This document shows, one piece after another, positions 11,955-21,342 of a DNA stretch of 64,000 nucleotides. Position numbers and translations under genes: made by a program. The notes beneath the pieces are model-generated. The model did no database searches and was not told where the DNA came from. It saw only the letters and a program-made list of their open reading frames with translations. Source of the DNA: Methylobacterium sp. (GTDB lineage: Bacteria > Pseudomonadota > Alphaproteobacteria > Rhizobiales > Beijerinckiaceae); assembly GCF_028290105.1 (NCBI RefSeq), contig NZ_JAQGKL010000154.1, forward strand, positions 1 to 64,000. The letters run 5' to 3'. Numbering within the stretch: position 1 is the stretch's first letter; each line of letters begins with the position of its first letter.

Positions 11955-12839
11955 CGCGCGATCGCCGTCGATGGCGGGAGCCAGGGCGGAGCGCCGTTCC
12001 GGCTGATGGACCCGGCTACGCGCGGCAGTGTTGCCAGAGGTGCGGTGTTGCCCGAGGAGCAAGGCAGAGCGCAGGTCCAGCCTCCTCCGCGAGAGGGACG
12101 GCGCAAGCTGCGTGATCCGTCCATCGTGTTGCGGTTTCGGACTGCCCGGAAGCCTCTCAACGCCCCGTCATCCCGGGGCCGCGCACCGGAGAGCCGGGGA
12201 GCCGGAAACGCTAGCCCTGCAAAGCCCCGCACCATCAGCGGCTCTGGATTCCGGGCTCGCCTGCGGCGCTCAGGAATGACCGCAAGGGCATCGCGGCAAG
12301 GCACGGACATTCGCGCGACGACGGTCGAGACAGCATCCGATCACAACAAATCCCGCCAACGCGTAAGCGCGGCGGTCGAGCCTCAAGACGGACAGGTTGA
12401 ACGATGTGCACCGCATGTCGAAGAACAGCGGCGGCGGAAGCGGCCGAGGTGGGGCTTGGTGCATGTCTGACGTCGTGCCGTGCTGGCCGCGTCTGCGCCC
12501 CGAGGGACCGCTTCCGTCCCGGAATTCGCGTGTACGCTGCTCTACGTCCGGGCCGAATCAGCCCCGGATGATCGTCGCAGCCGCCTGCTGGGGTGGCGTC
12601 ATTCCCAAATCTCCTGCGTCCGGTCGGTCGTGATCGTTATCCGATCAAGGCCTCCTCGTTGCTTGAGCTGTGCTTTGCCGTCGAAGCACCTGATCAGACT
12701 GCGACCCAATCGAGCAGGCGTCAAGTGCCTATTTCCATGATCGCCGGACTGTATTCATTCCCATCGCGACAGGCTTAAGAAATCCTGTCGCCCCAGGTCC
12801 TTGGCCCGCGTTGCAACCCGCGAGGCCGTCGCCACAGCC
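11955..12839. other. Gene-poor intergenic region with no supported gene
   Basis: This 885-base gap separates gatB from the convergent efflux operon. Several frames of 60-150 codons exist (for example 12006-12470 and 12480-12740), but they are rich in Arg/Ser/Pro, lack recognisable motifs and overlap each other. The 12600-12780 part is less GC-rich than its surroundings. It contains the palindromic repeat listed separately. I see no RNA gene or transposase remnant. Confidence 0.6.
12164..12290. repeat. REP-like dispersed palindromic element (candidate)
   Basis: The outer arms are imperfect inverted repeats: CCCGTCATCCCGGGG on the left and CTCAGGAATGACCG on the right. The inner sequence TCTGGATTCCGGGCTCGCCTGCGGCG is the motif often found in dispersed palindromic elements of Alphaproteobacteria. 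Only one copy is visible in this window, so repetition is inferred from memory of such motifs rather than shown. Confidence 0.55.
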
Positions 12840-13862
12840 TCAGGGGGCCGGCGCGGGCGTGCCGCTGATGCGGCTGCGCAGGCGGGCGAGCCAGTCGTCG
12901 CGGTGGCGGCCGGGTTCGCCCACCGAGACGGTGGCGGTCATGCCGGCGACCAGGGTCACCCCCTCGGGCAGGTGCTCGATGCGGATGCGCACGGGCACGC
13001 GCTGGGCGAGCCGCACCCAGGTGTAGACCGGGTCGACGTTGGGCAGGCCCTGCGTGCTCGCCGCCGCGTTGGCGGTGCTGATGCCGAGCGTGATGCTCTC
13101 CACGCGCCCCCGGATCAGCGGATCGTAGCCGAGGAGTTCGGCCGAGACAGCGTCGCCCACGTGGATGTGGGCCATCTTGGTCTCCTCGAAATAGCCGTCG
13201 ATCCAGAACGAATCGGTGTCGATCACCGCGATGTTGACCGTCCCCGTGGCGGCATAGTCGCCCGGGCGCAGGAGCAGGTTCGTCACCCGGCCGTTCACCG
13301 GCGCGCGCACCTGGGTGCGCTGCAGGTTGGTCCTGGCCTGCGCGAGCTGCGCTTTGGCCGAGGCCACCGCCGCCTCCGCGATCTTGGCGGTGCCGGCATA
13401 TTGCTGCTTCTCCTCCACGGAGGTGGAGAGGGTGGTGAGCGCCTCGCGCCGGGCGGCCTGGGTGCGCTTCACCCCGAGATCGGCCTCGCGGTTGTCGAGC
13501 TCGGCCTGGGCCGAGGTCACCGAGACCTCGAAGTCGAAGGGATCGATGACGTAGAGGATGTCGCCCTTCTTCACCGCCTGGTTGTCGGCGACGCGCAACT
13601 CGGTGATCTGCCCGGAGACCTGGGGGGCGATGCTCGCCACCTGCACGCGCACCCGCCCGTCGCGGGTCCAGGGCGCGGTGACGTAGAACTGCCAGACCAG
13701 GGCCGCCGCCACCACGGCGCAGCCGAGGATGATTGCCGTGATCAGCAGGCGCAGCAGCCGGCGGCCCTGGCCGGCCCGGCGCGGCCGCGTATCCGGAGTT
13801 TGGGTGTCCGGGGGTTCGGATGCGGGAGGGGCGCCGGTCCGGATGTGCGTGTCGTCGGCCAT
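12840..13862 (-). CDS. HlyD-family membrane fusion protein (AaeA/EmrA-like)
   Basis: This periplasmic adaptor links an inner-membrane efflux component to the outer membrane. The 340-residue protein has a cytoplasmic Pro-rich tail, one membrane segment (LLITAIILGCAVVAAALVWQFYV) and a split biotinyl-lipoyl domain: ASIAPQVSGQITELRVADNQAVKKGD and RAPVNGRVTNLLLRPGDY. Between them lies an alpha-helical hairpin (ELDNREADLGVKRTQAARREA). It is the last gene of the DUF4345-aaeB-aaeX-aaeA operon, starting 3 bases after aaeX. The AaeA analogy suggests export of aromatic acids, but substrate is inferred only. Confidence 0.88.
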   Translation of the reverse strand: MADDTHIRTGAPPASEPPDTQTPDTRPRRAGQGRRLLRLLITAIILGCAVVAAALVWQFYVTAPWTRDGRVRVQVASIAPQVSGQITELRVADNQAVKKGDILYVIDPFDFEVSVTSAQAELDNREADLGVKRTQAARREALTTLSTSVEEKQQYAGTAKIAEAAVASAKAQLAQARTNLQRTQVRAPVNGRVTNLLLRPGDYAATGTVNIAVIDTDSFWIDGYFEETKMAHIHVGDAVSAELLGYDPLIRGRVESITLGISTANAAASTQGLPNVDPVYTWVRLAQRVPVRIRIEHLPEGVTLVAGMTATVSVGEPGRHRDDWLARLRSRISGTPAPAP

Positions 13863-13865
13863 GGT

Positions 13866-14060
13866 TCAGAGAAACACGATCAGGAGGGCGAGGATGCAGA
13901 CGTAGAGGCCGGCCTCCGCCAGGGGCGGGTTGGCGACGTAGCGGCCGATGCGGAGATGCGCGAACAGGACGCGCAGGCCGACCAGGATCGCCAGGGCCCC
14001 GGCGGCGTAGGCGACGAAGGGGGAGACCAGCACGCCGCCGAGATCGAGGTCGCTGCGCAT
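13866..14060 (-). CDS. DUF1656 small membrane protein (AaeX-like)
   Basis: This 64-residue protein has two hydrophobic segments (VAYAAGALAILVGLRVLF and LAEAGLYVCILALLIVFL). Size, topology and position between the FUSC permease and the HlyD adaptor match DUF1656/AaeX proteins. Its start codon overlaps the stop of the upstream gene by one base (TGATG on the minus strand), so translation is coupled. Its specific role in the efflux system is unknown. Confidence 0.88.
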   Translation of the reverse strand: MRSDLDLGGVLVSPFVAYAAGALAILVGLRVLFAHLRIGRYVANPPLAEAGLYVCILALLIVFL

Positions 14061-16072
14061 CAGGCCAGGAGCCCGAGGCGGCGCAGGAAGCGGCCCTGCC
14101 CCTCGATGACGTGCGCCGCCGTTGCGAGGTCGCTCACCGCGCGGGCGAGGTGCAGGCGGGTCTCAGAGGCGGCGCCCGCACCAGCCGCCAGGAGCGCCTG
14201 CGCGGCCTCCCGCATCCGGGCGGCGTCCACGGCCTCGATCGCCGCGCGGGCACGCTCCGCCACGGCGCGAAGCGACGCGTCGTGGGTAAGACCACGCAGC
14301 TGCGCATGCGCGCGGGCGGCCGCCGATTCCATCCGGGCGAGGTCGAAGGCCCGGTCGAGGCTCGCCCGTCGCACGGCCGCGCTGCCCGAACTCCAGCGGG
14401 CGAATTGCAGGAGGCGGTCGCTGTTGAGGCTGGTGCGGGTGCTGGCGTCGCCGCCCTGGCCGGCGAGGGCCTCGACGAGGGCGCGGCGTGCGGAATCGAG
14501 GGCGAAGACACGGTGCCGGGCCGTGGAGATCGGCAGGATCGTCCGGACGGTGAAGAACAGGATCAGGGCCGCGACGATGACCAGGAAGGCGTTGGTGAGG
14601 AAGCCTTGCGGGTCGTAGCTCTGCGGGTTGGCGGGGGAGAGCAGCACGGGGAAGAACACCAGCAGGATGAAGCCGATGCCGAAGGTCGGCGGGTTGAGGC
14701 TGAGGAAGCAGGCGGCGAAGACCACGGGCGCCATGGCGATGGCGAGCAGCGGGAAGCCCTGCACCCCGCCGAGCGCCCCGAACAGCACGATTCCGGCGCA
14801 GAGTGCGGCGAGCGGCATGCCGATGAGCACGCCCTTGGCGAAGACGCGCGGATCGGGGGCGGTGGAGGACAGCGCGCAGGTGGCGGCCACCTGCACCAGG
14901 GCGAAGGAGGTCGCGGGCCAGCCGGTGGCGATCAGGAGCAGCGCGCTCAACCCGAAGGCGACGACGACCCGCATCGCCCCGCGCAGGGCCTCCGGCACGT
15001 CGCGGTGGGTCGGCAGGGGCACGTCGCGCAGGGGCCGTCCGCCGAGCGCCAGGGCGCGGTGGCCATCCTGCGCGAACAGGGCGGCGCGGGCGAAATCGAG
15101 GGCGCGCTGCAGGGCCAGGATCTCGTCGAGGGGCGCCTGCCCCGCATGCAGGGCCGCCGTCACGAGATCCGACAGGCGCAAGACCGCCTCGTCTGGATCA
15201 TCCTCCGGCTCGCACAGCCGGAGGCAGAGGCGGCGCGCCTCCGCCACGTCGGGGGAGGGCTCCGGCAGCCGCGCCATCGCCGCGGCCAGATGACGGGCGG
15301 CCGCCGCCATCACGTAGAGCGCCGCGATGGCGCTGCGGGCGCCGGCCGCACGGTCGGGCCCGTCGTCGAGTTCGCCCGCGATCGCGCTCGCGTCGGCCCG
15401 CATCGCGGCGATCTTCCGGATCAGCGCGGCGGCGCGCTCCGAGCCCGGGTCGCCTCGGGTCAGGGTCTCTCGGGCGAAGGCCTTCGTCTCCGCGATGGCG
15501 CCGCCGAGAGTGTCGCGCACGGTGCGCCAGATGCTCGGCGAGCCGAGGGCGTCGTTGATGAAGGTGATCGCCACGATGCCGAGGGTGATGGCCGCGACCC
15601 GGTCCACGGCGGCGTCGAAGGTGCTCTGCGGCGCATCGATATGCGCGATGGCGATGACCGCCACGGTGTAGCCCGAGAGCATGGCCCCGTAGGCGCGGGA
15701 ATCCTGCAGGAAATGGGCGGTGAAGACGCAGGCCCCCAGCCAGGTGGCGAAGCCGACGAGGAGCAGCACCCGGTCCTGCGCGAACAGCGCCATCAGCACG
15801 ATCGCCACGACGGCGCCCACGATGGTGCCGAGGAAGCGGTAGAGCGCCTTGGAGAGCGCCTGCCCGCGCGTGGGCTGGGCCAGGATGGCGACGCAGACCG
15901 CCGCCGAGGAGGCGCTCGACAATTGCAACCAGAAGGCCGCGTAGAGCGCCAGCGTCATGGCGAGCCAGATCCGGACGGCGAAGGCCCAGGCGGCGGGCTT
16001 CGGGATCACGCGCTCGGCGAACGCAAGCGCCCGGTCGTGCAGGGAGAGCCGGGCGTCCGCGCCGGCGCTCAC
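14060..16072 (-). CDS. FUSC-family efflux permease (AaeB-like)
   Basis: This inner-membrane protein of about 670 residues belongs to the fusaric acid resistance/AaeB family. Two sets of about five hydrophobic helices, roughly residues 25-180 and 350-500, are separated by soluble helical regions. The N-terminal set includes WLQLSSASSAAVCVAILAQPTRGQALSKALYRFLGTIVG, a family signature. The GTG start at 16072 (VSAGADARLSLHDRALAF) overlaps the DUF4345 stop. The extra 151 residues in the track are a shadow of that gene. Confidence 0.9.
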   Translation of the reverse strand: MSAGADARLSLHDRALAFAERVIPKPAAWAFAVRIWLAMTLALYAAFWLQLSSASSAAVCVAILAQPTRGQALSKALYRFLGTIVGAVVAIVLMALFAQDRVLLLVGFATWLGACVFTAHFLQDSRAYGAMLSGYTVAVIAIAHIDAPQSTFDAAVDRVAAITLGIVAITFINDALGSPSIWRTVRDTLGGAIAETKAFARETLTRGDPGSERAAALIRKIAAMRADASAIAGELDDGPDRAAGARSAIAALYVMAAAARHLAAAMARLPEPSPDVAEARRLCLRLCEPEDDPDEAVLRLSDLVTAALHAGQAPLDEILALQRALDFARAALFAQDGHRALALGGRPLRDVPLPTHRDVPEALRGAMRVVVAFGLSALLLIATGWPATSFALVQVAATCALSSTAPDPRVFAKGVLIGMPLAALCAGIVLFGALGGVQGFPLLAIAMAPVVFAACFLSLNPPTFGIGFILLVFFPVLLSPANPQSYDPQGFLTNAFLVIVAALILFFTVRTILPISTARHRVFALDSARRALVEALAGQGGDASTRTSLNSDRLLQFARWSSGSAAVRRASLDRAFDLARMESAAARAHAQLRGLTHDASLRAVAERARAAIEAVDAARMREAAQALLAAGAGAASETRLHLARAVSDLATAAHVIEGQGRFLRRLGLLA

Positions 16073-16485
16073 CCGAGCGTTTCCCGGGGCGTCGCCTCGC
16101 CGTGCCGCGCCGCGACCCGGGCCTGCCAGAGGCAGAGCAGGGGGGTGACGACGAGTTCGACGCCGAGGGCCGCCAGCATCAGGAAGGCTGGCAGGCCTGT
16201 CAGCGCGAGGCCGAGGAGGCGGGCAAGGCCGCCGAGCGCCACCACCAGGGTGAGGAAGCGGAACAGCGTGGTCTTGGCCTCGATCCCGGGCACGCAGGTC
16301 CAGAACAGGATGCCGATGCCCATATGCAGGCCGGAGAGGTAGCGGAAATGGCTGTCGGCGGAGACGTCGACGAGGCCGCTGCCGCCGAGCCCGTTCAGGC
16401 CGAACAGCACGCCGTAGAGGCCGGAGGCCACCGGAACCAGGGCCACAAGAGCCACCGTGCGCTGCAGCGCCTTCCGTTCCCGCAT
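16069..16485 (-). CDS. DUF4345 membrane protein leading the efflux operon
   Basis: This 138-residue protein has four hydrophobic segments, starting RTVALVALVPVASGLYGVLFG and including LGGLARLLGLALTGLPAFLMLAALGVELVVTP. The pattern HFRYLSGLHMGIGILFW is typical of DUF4345 proteins. The ATG at 16485 is preferred. A TTG at 16506 close to an AGGA site would add seven residues. Its stop overlaps the GTG start of the FUSC permease, so it belongs to the operon, although AaeB systems elsewhere lack it. Confidence 0.8.
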   Translation of the reverse strand: MRERKALQRTVALVALVPVASGLYGVLFGLNGLGGSGLVDVSADSHFRYLSGLHMGIGILFWTCVPGIEAKTTLFRFLTLVVALGGLARLLGLALTGLPAFLMLAALGVELVVTPLLCLWQARVAARHGEATPRETLG

Positions 16486-16588
16486 CGTCGTGCCCGTTGG
16501 AGACAAGTCCTGACCGGATCGGCAACCGGTGCGGTCAGGCTTACGTTCCTTGTGCGCACGCGAAAGGCCGCGTGCGGCGCGGGGTGGC

Positions 16589-16882
16589 TCACGCCTTGAT
16601 CTGCTTCAGGCGCTTCACGCACTTGCTGAAATATTGCGGCCATTTCGGACCCTGCGCGGCCTTGTCGGAGACCGAGAGGGCGCGCCACTCGGCGCCGCAC
16701 TTCTTCTGGCGCTCGCGGGCCGCGCTCTGGCCGACGCTGGGCTCCTTCGCCTCCTTGGGGGCGATCGCGGCCTGCGCCAGCGCACCGCCGCTGACGACGG
16801 GACTCGTCAGAACGAGGGGGCTTGCCAGAAGCAGCAGGGCCGCGAACAAAGCATGGGTGCGGCGCGAACGGAACGACAGCAT
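16589..16882 (-). CDS. Small secreted two-cysteine protein
   Basis: This 97-residue protein has a clear signal peptide (RRTHALFAALLLLASPLVL...GGALAQA). The mature part contains KKCGAEWRALS and YFSKCVKRLKQ, two cysteines that could pair in the periplasm. The pattern K-C-x-E-W...W-x-x-Y-x-x-K-C resembles small periplasmic proteins common in Rhizobiales whose function is not known. It stands alone between the efflux operon and a GST gene on the other strand. Confidence 0.75.
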   Translation of the reverse strand: MLSFRSRRTHALFAALLLLASPLVLTSPVVSGGALAQAAIAPKEAKEPSVGQSAARERQKKCGAEWRALSVSDKAAQGPKWPQYFSKCVKRLKQIKA

Positions 16883-17088
16883 GACGACCCCCGGGATCTG
16901 TGGGCGCCGCCGTGCGGCGGGCCGGCCGCATCACAGCCACAACCCTGGGCGAGGGCAAGCGCCATTCGCACGTGTCCCGGCGCGATCCACCGCTCGCGCC
17001 GATGGCACGCAGTCTGCAACCTTCCACGCGCGTCCCGGATTGTTTCGGCGAGGCGATTGGGCCTGAACTGGGCTGGATCGAGAACCGC

Positions 17089-17724
17089 ATGGCACACGCT
17101 TCGGGAAAACCCATCGACGTGCACACCTGGAGCACGCCGAACGGCTGGAAGATCCCGATCATGCTGGAGGAGTGCGGCCTGCCTTACCGAGTGGTGCCGG
17201 TGAATATCGGTCGGGGCGACCAGATGGCGCCGGACTTCCTGGCACTCTCGCCGAACAACAAGATCCCCGCCATCGTCGACCCGGACGGACCGGGGGGCGA
17301 GCCCATCACGGTGTTCGAATCGGGCGCGATCCTGCAATATCTCGGGCGTAAGACCGGCTGCCTCTACCCCGCCGACGAGCGGGCGCGGGTGGCGGTGGAC
17401 GAATGGCTGTTCTGGCAGGTGGCGGGCTTCGGGCCGATGCTCGGCCAGGCGCACCACTTCCGGATCTACGCGCAGGAGAAGATCCCCTACGCCATCGAGC
17501 GCTTCACGACGGAAGCCCAGCGCCTCTACGGCGTGCTCGAGGGGCGCCTCGCGGGACGGGACTACGTGGCGGGCGATTTCTCCATCGCCGACATCGCGAT
17601 CCTGCCCTGGGCCAAGTACCACGAGAAGCAGAACATCGATCTGGCGACCCTGCCCAACGTGCGGGCCTGGCTCGATCGCGTGATGGCGCGGCCAGCCGTC
17701 AAACGCGGCTTCGCGGCGGTCTGA
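17089..17724 (+). CDS. Glutathione S-transferase family protein (YfcG/Nu-like)
   Basis: This 211-residue protein has an N-terminal thioredoxin-like domain with TWSTPNGWKIPIMLEE, NNKIPAIVD and ESGAILQYL, and a C-terminal helical domain with GDFSIADIAILPWAKY. The TPNG start of the first helix is typical of Nu-class/YfcG-type enzymes, which act as disulfide-bond reductases with glutathione. The track frame opens at 16900, but MAHASGKPIDVHTW at 17089 starts where the fold begins. An ATG at 17002 is a less likely start. Confidence 0.88.
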   Translation: MAHASGKPIDVHTWSTPNGWKIPIMLEECGLPYRVVPVNIGRGDQMAPDFLALSPNNKIPAIVDPDGPGGEPITVFESGAILQYLGRKTGCLYPADERARVAVDEWLFWQVAGFGPMLGQAHHFRIYAQEKIPYAIERFTTEAQRLYGVLEGRLAGRDYVAGDFSIADIAILPWAKYHEKQNIDLATLPNVRAWLDRVMARPAVKRGFAAV

Positions 17725-17749
17725 GGGACCGCCGCGTAACGGGGCTCGC

Positions 17750-18280
17750 CTACTCGGTGGGAGCGGCCTTGGCGGGGGACGCCTTAGCGGCCTTCGGCGC
17801 CACCTTCGGGGCCGGCTCGGGCTGGGCTGCGGCCTGCTGATTCACGTCCGGCACGCGGGTCCAGGTCTGGGAGCCGCACAGCACCTTGAGCAGGCAGCCG
17901 GAGACCGACAGCTCTGAGCCGCTCTCGCGCTCGAGGCTGACCTGGTACATCTTGCCCTCGTCGGCGTTGTAGATCTCGCCGGAGAACTTCGCCTCCTCGG
18001 GCTTGAGGTTGTCGAGGAGGGTGAGGCCGAGCACCGGGCGGCTGCGCTTCTTCGGGTCGGGATTCTTGATGTCCGTGCGCGGAGTCCCGTCCTCGTTGGT
18101 CGCGGACTTGGCCCAGACAACCTTGCCGCAGATGTTGGCGGCGGCCGGGCCGCAACGGTCGATGCGGACCTTGGCGCGGCCGTCGCCCGTCAGCCAGGTG
18201 CCCGTCGGGTCCTGGGCCGGTGCGGCGGAGGCGGGAACGAGTCCGGCGAGGATGAGGGCGGCGGGGAGGGCGACGCGCAT
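17750..18280 (-). CDS. DUF2147 secreted protein
   Basis: This 176-residue protein starts with a signal peptide (RVALPAALILAGLVPASAAPA). The mature part has PTGTWLTGDGRAKVRIDRCG, LCGSQTWTRV and a central LDNLKPEEAKFSGEIYNADEGKMY, as in DUF2147 proteins. Four cysteines occur in the mature domain. The C-terminal 35 residues are a low-complexity Ala/Pro/Lys tail. The start at 18280 follows CAGGAGA. The family is periplasmic and uncharacterised. Confidence 0.85.
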   Translation of the reverse strand: MRVALPAALILAGLVPASAAPAQDPTGTWLTGDGRAKVRIDRCGPAAANICGKVVWAKSATNEDGTPRTDIKNPDPKKRSRPVLGLTLLDNLKPEEAKFSGEIYNADEGKMYQVSLERESGSELSVSGCLLKVLCGSQTWTRVPDVNQQAAAQPEPAPKVAPKAAKASPAKAAPTE

Positions 18281-18519
18281 GTCCTGGTCTCCTGAGGCGT
18301 GGTGGGGGCAGGGAAGTCGGCCCGGGGGCCGTGGTCGTCTGGCCACAGGAGGCGTCCGCATTCAGGCGAATTTCCGGCGCTGTTGCGCCAAAGCCATGAC
18401 CGTCCGGAATCGTCCACCGTCCCCAGGGGATTCCGGCTCGGGTTGAGGGTGGGGAGCCCGCCCGCTATAAGCCCGGCGCCGAAGCCATTTTCGGCTGAGC
18501 GATCACAACCGGACGGACC

Positions 18520-18942
18520 ATGGCCACCGAGCGCACCTTCTCCATTCTCAAGCCCGACGCGACGAAGCGGAACCTGACCGGCGCGGTCAATGCCGTGATC
18601 GAGAAGGCGGGCCTGCGCATCGTCGGCCAGCGCCGCATCCAGATGAGCCGCGCCCAGGCCGAGACGTTCTACGAGATCCACAAGGAGCGCCCGTTCTTCG
18701 GCGAGCTCGTGGAGTTCATGACCTCCGGCCCCGTCGTGGTGCAGGTCCTCGAGGGCGAGAACGCCGTCGCGAAGTACCGTGAGGTGATGGGCGCCACCAA
18801 CCCAGCCAACGCCGACGCGGGCACCATCCGCAAGACCTTCTCGGAATCGGTCGGCGAGAACACCGACCACGGATCGGACAGCCTCGAGAACGCCAAGGCC
18901 GAGATCGCCCAGTTCTTTCAGGATTCCGACATCGTCGGCTGA
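18520..18942 (+). CDS. ndk: Nucleoside diphosphate kinase
   Basis: Ndk balances nucleoside triphosphate pools by a ping-pong transfer through a phosphohistidine. The 140-residue protein has the start [19 protein letters not shown], the substrate loop [19 protein letters not shown], and the active-site histidine in ENTDHGSDS. Full length and typical. A divergent DUF2147 gene lies upstream. Confidence 0.97.
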   Translation: MATERTFSILKPDATKRNLTGAVNAVIEKAGLRIVGQRRIQMSRAQAETFYEIHKERPFFGELVEFMTSGPVVVQVLEGENAVAKYREVMGATNPANADAGTIRKTFSESVGENTDHGSDSLENAKAEIAQFFQDSDIVG

Positions 18943-18955
18943 TCGCCGTCTCGTG

Positions 18956-18987
18956 CGCCGCGGCTCCCATCCGGGGCGGCGGCGTTT
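18956..18987 (+). terminator. Probable terminator of ndk
   Basis: CGCCGCGGCTCC and GGGGCGGCGGCG form a stem of about 11 pairs with one mismatch around a CATCC loop, followed by a short TTT run. It is 14 bases after the ndk stop. Confidence 0.6.
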
Positions 18988-19080
18988 GGGGGCCAGTGTG
19001 GCCCCGGCGCCCTTGCGCGGGCGCGACGCCCCCGTGAAACCGGTTCGTTCCCGAATCGCTTTCACGGACCTATCATTCCC

Positions 19081-19458
19081 ATGCGCCTCATCGCCCCGCG
19101 CACCGGCCGGCTCCTGCTCGCCGCCGGCCTGCTCTCGCTCGTCGCCGCCTGCAACGCCAACAATCCCGGCCCGACCGCGTCGCTCGCCGGCTACACGCCC
19201 GACCCGGCGCTGAAGACCGCCTCCACCGGCAACCTCACGGGCCGCGTACGCCACGCCTGCACCGTGACCCAGGGCCGCCTGCAGAACGTCTCCGAGGTGT
19301 CGCTGGCCCGTCCCTGCGGCTGCTACGCCAACCGCACGCTCGCCAGCCTCGACAAGGGCGAGCTCGATGCCTACCGCACCAGCGGCTACTTCAACGACAC
19401 GGCCCGCGCCAAGGCGCTCTCGGCCCTCGACAGCTGCCAGTTGCCGCGCCCGGCCTGA
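19081..19458 (+). CDS. Predicted lipoprotein with CxC motif
   Basis: This 125-residue protein has a lipoprotein signal ending in the lipobox LVAAC at residue 23. The mature part carries a cysteine pattern: one Cys (RHACTV), then CGC about 18 residues on, then a last Cys near the C-terminus (LDSCQLP). The stretch CYANRTLASLDKGELDAYRTSG is similar in layout to the secreted protein at 61252-61638. No function is known to me. It sits downstream of ndk. Confidence 0.75.
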   Translation: MRLIAPRTGRLLLAAGLLSLVAACNANNPGPTASLAGYTPDPALKTASTGNLTGRVRHACTVTQGRLQNVSEVSLARPCGCYANRTLASLDKGELDAYRTSGYFNDTARAKALSALDSCQLPRPA

Positions 19459-19483
19459 GCACCTTCGGGGAGGTCCCGGGCCC

Positions 19484-20653
19484 TCAGGCCCGGGGCTCCA
19501 CCGCCTCGGCGCCTTGCGTGAATTCCCGCCAGAGCAGGATCAGCGCCGCCATCACCGCCGGGCCGAGGAACAGGCCGAGCAGCCCGAAGCTCTCGACGCC
19601 GCCGAGGATGCCGAGCAGCACCCAGAGGAAGGGCAGGCGGGTCGTGCCGCCGATCAGCGCCGGACGCACGAAGTGGTCCGCGATGAAGGTGACGACGAAG
19701 CCCGAGACCACCACGACGATGGCCGGAACCACCGTCCCGTTGGCGAGCAGGATCAGGGCCGCGATCCCGAAGACCAGCGGCGCCCCGAACGGGATCATCG
19801 CCGCCACCGCCGTCAGCGCCCCGAGCAGCACGGGATGCGGCACGCCGGCGAAGTAATAGACGATCCCGAGCAGAACGCCCTCGCCGAGCCCCACCAGGAC
19901 GAGGCCGTCCACGGTGCCGTGGACCGAGGCCACCATCTGGCGCGCCACGCGCTCGCCGCGCGGGCCGAACAGCTTGGCGCTCGCGGTCAGCACCTGCGCG
20001 GCCACCGCGCGCCCGTCCCGGAACAGGAAGAACAGGGCGACGAGGCTGAAACCGAACAGCACCGCCCGGCGCACGATCTGCGCCCCGAGGCTGCGCGTCA
20101 CGCCGATCACCGAGGAATTGTCGAGGCGGTGGAGCAGCTCCGAGCCGGCGGCCGGATGACTCAGGTTTTCCGCCCACCAGCTTTGCGCCGGCGCCGCGCC
20201 GAAGGGGAGCCGGGCCAGGAGGTCGGGCACCGGGATGCCGGTCTTCTCGAAGGAGCGGGCCCAGGCCATCACGTCGTGGGCCTCGCGCGCCGCCTGGATG
20301 GCGAGGACCACGAGGGGGAGCAGGAACACCAGCGCCACCGCCGCCGTGAACAGGGCCGGCAGGGCGATGTTGTGCCCGCCCGGCGGCCAGCGCCGCTCGG
20401 CCCGGGCGTAGAGCGGCCCCAGGGCGATGGCCAGGATCACCGCCCAGACCAGGGCCGGAATGAACGGGTGCAGCACCCAGAGGCCGAGGGCCGAGAGCGC
20501 CAGAACCAGCGCGATGCGGGCCACGCCCTGCGCCTGTCCCGACAGGGGGTGCGGGCCCGCACGCGGCGGCCCGCCGGGCTCGGTCGCGATCGATCGGGAA
20601 TCGGGCGACCCGAGCGCCTCCGGACGGCGTTCGGCTTGGGGAAGGTTTGCCAT
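19484..20653 (-). CDS. AI-2E family (PerM-like) membrane protein
   Basis: This 389-residue inner-membrane protein has about eight hydrophobic segments. The family signature appears late: [31 protein letters not shown], then [14 protein letters not shown] and [27 protein letters not shown]. Family members include TqsA and PerM-type transporters and ion antiporters, so the substrate is open. The ATG at 20653 opens [15 protein letters not shown]. The track extends it to 21841 through shadow sequence. Confidence 0.88.
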   Translation of the reverse strand: MANLPQAERRPEALGSPDSRSIATEPGGPPRAGPHPLSGQAQGVARIALVLALSALGLWVLHPFIPALVWAVILAIALGPLYARAERRWPPGGHNIALPALFTAAVALVFLLPLVVLAIQAAREAHDVMAWARSFEKTGIPVPDLLARLPFGAAPAQSWWAENLSHPAAGSELLHRLDNSSVIGVTRSLGAQIVRRAVLFGFSLVALFFLFRDGRAVAAQVLTASAKLFGPRGERVARQMVASVHGTVDGLVLVGLGEGVLLGIVYYFAGVPHPVLLGALTAVAAMIPFGAPLVFGIAALILLANGTVVPAIVVVVSGFVVTFIADHFVRPALIGGTTRLPFLWVLLGILGGVESFGLLGLFLGPAVMAALILLWREFTQGAEAVEPRA

Positions 20654-20960
20654 CGTCTCAACTGACCTCGTGCGGAGCGGCCGCCCGCGCGGCCTCCACG
20701 TCTGTGCGCTGCATCTAGTCCGCCGCGGCGGAATCGGAATGGTCGCGTCCCGCCATTCTAAGCCGCCCGGGTGGCCAAGGTTGCCCGTGCTACCCCCCTC
20801 GTGTAAGGGACCGCCTTCACTGTCCAGGGCTGCGCAGACGCCGGCCCACCGGGCATGCTGCGCGACCGGGGGGCACCGGGCATCATGCGCCGGACCGTTC
20901 CGGCTCGGCGTCGGCTTCGCGCCGGTTCCGGCGGGATACCCAGTTACACGGCGAGAACGC

Positions 20961-21263
20961 ATGTCCGAGCAGACCCACACCGCCACCTTCGACCGCGTCG
21001 CGGACATCATCGCCGACACCGCCGACATCCCGCGCGACACGATCACCCCCGAGAGCCACGCCATCGACGATCTCGGGATCGATTCGCTCGCTTTCCTCGA
21101 CATCGCCTTCGCGGTGGACAAGGCCTTCGGCATCAAGCTTCCTCTCGAGCGTTGGACCCAGGAGGTCAACGAGGGCAAGGTGCCGGCCGAGGAGTACTTC
21201 GTCCTGAAGAACCTCTGCGCGCGCATCGACGCGCTGGTGGCCGAGAAGGCCGCCAAAGCCTGA
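20961..21263 (+). CDS. acpXL: Acyl carrier protein AcpXL
   Basis: AcpXL carries the growing very-long-chain hydroxy fatty acid that decorates lipid A in Rhizobiales. The 100-residue protein has the phosphopantetheine serine at residue 42 in [12 protein letters not shown]. Strings such as [10 protein letters not shown] and [15 protein letters not shown] match rhizobial AcpXL. It opens an operon with fabZ-like, two KS, SDR, MDR and LpxXL genes. The track merges it with a spurious 178-residue upstream extension. Confidence 0.95.
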   Translation: MSEQTHTATFDRVADIIADTADIPRDTITPESHAIDDLGIDSLAFLDIAFAVDKAFGIKLPLERWTQEVNEGKVPAEEYFVLKNLCARIDALVAEKAAKA

Positions 21264-21342
21264 TCCGCGAGGCTTGAGCCGGGCCGCAATGATCCGGCGC
21301 GGCTTCGTCGAAAAACCCGCCCGCCCGGGACCGTAGGACGCC

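Noticed and set aside
12006-12778. Overlapping short ORFs in the gatB-aaeA gap
   Set aside because: No motif, no ribosome-binding sites, atypical composition and mutual overlap. They partly cover the palindromic repeat.
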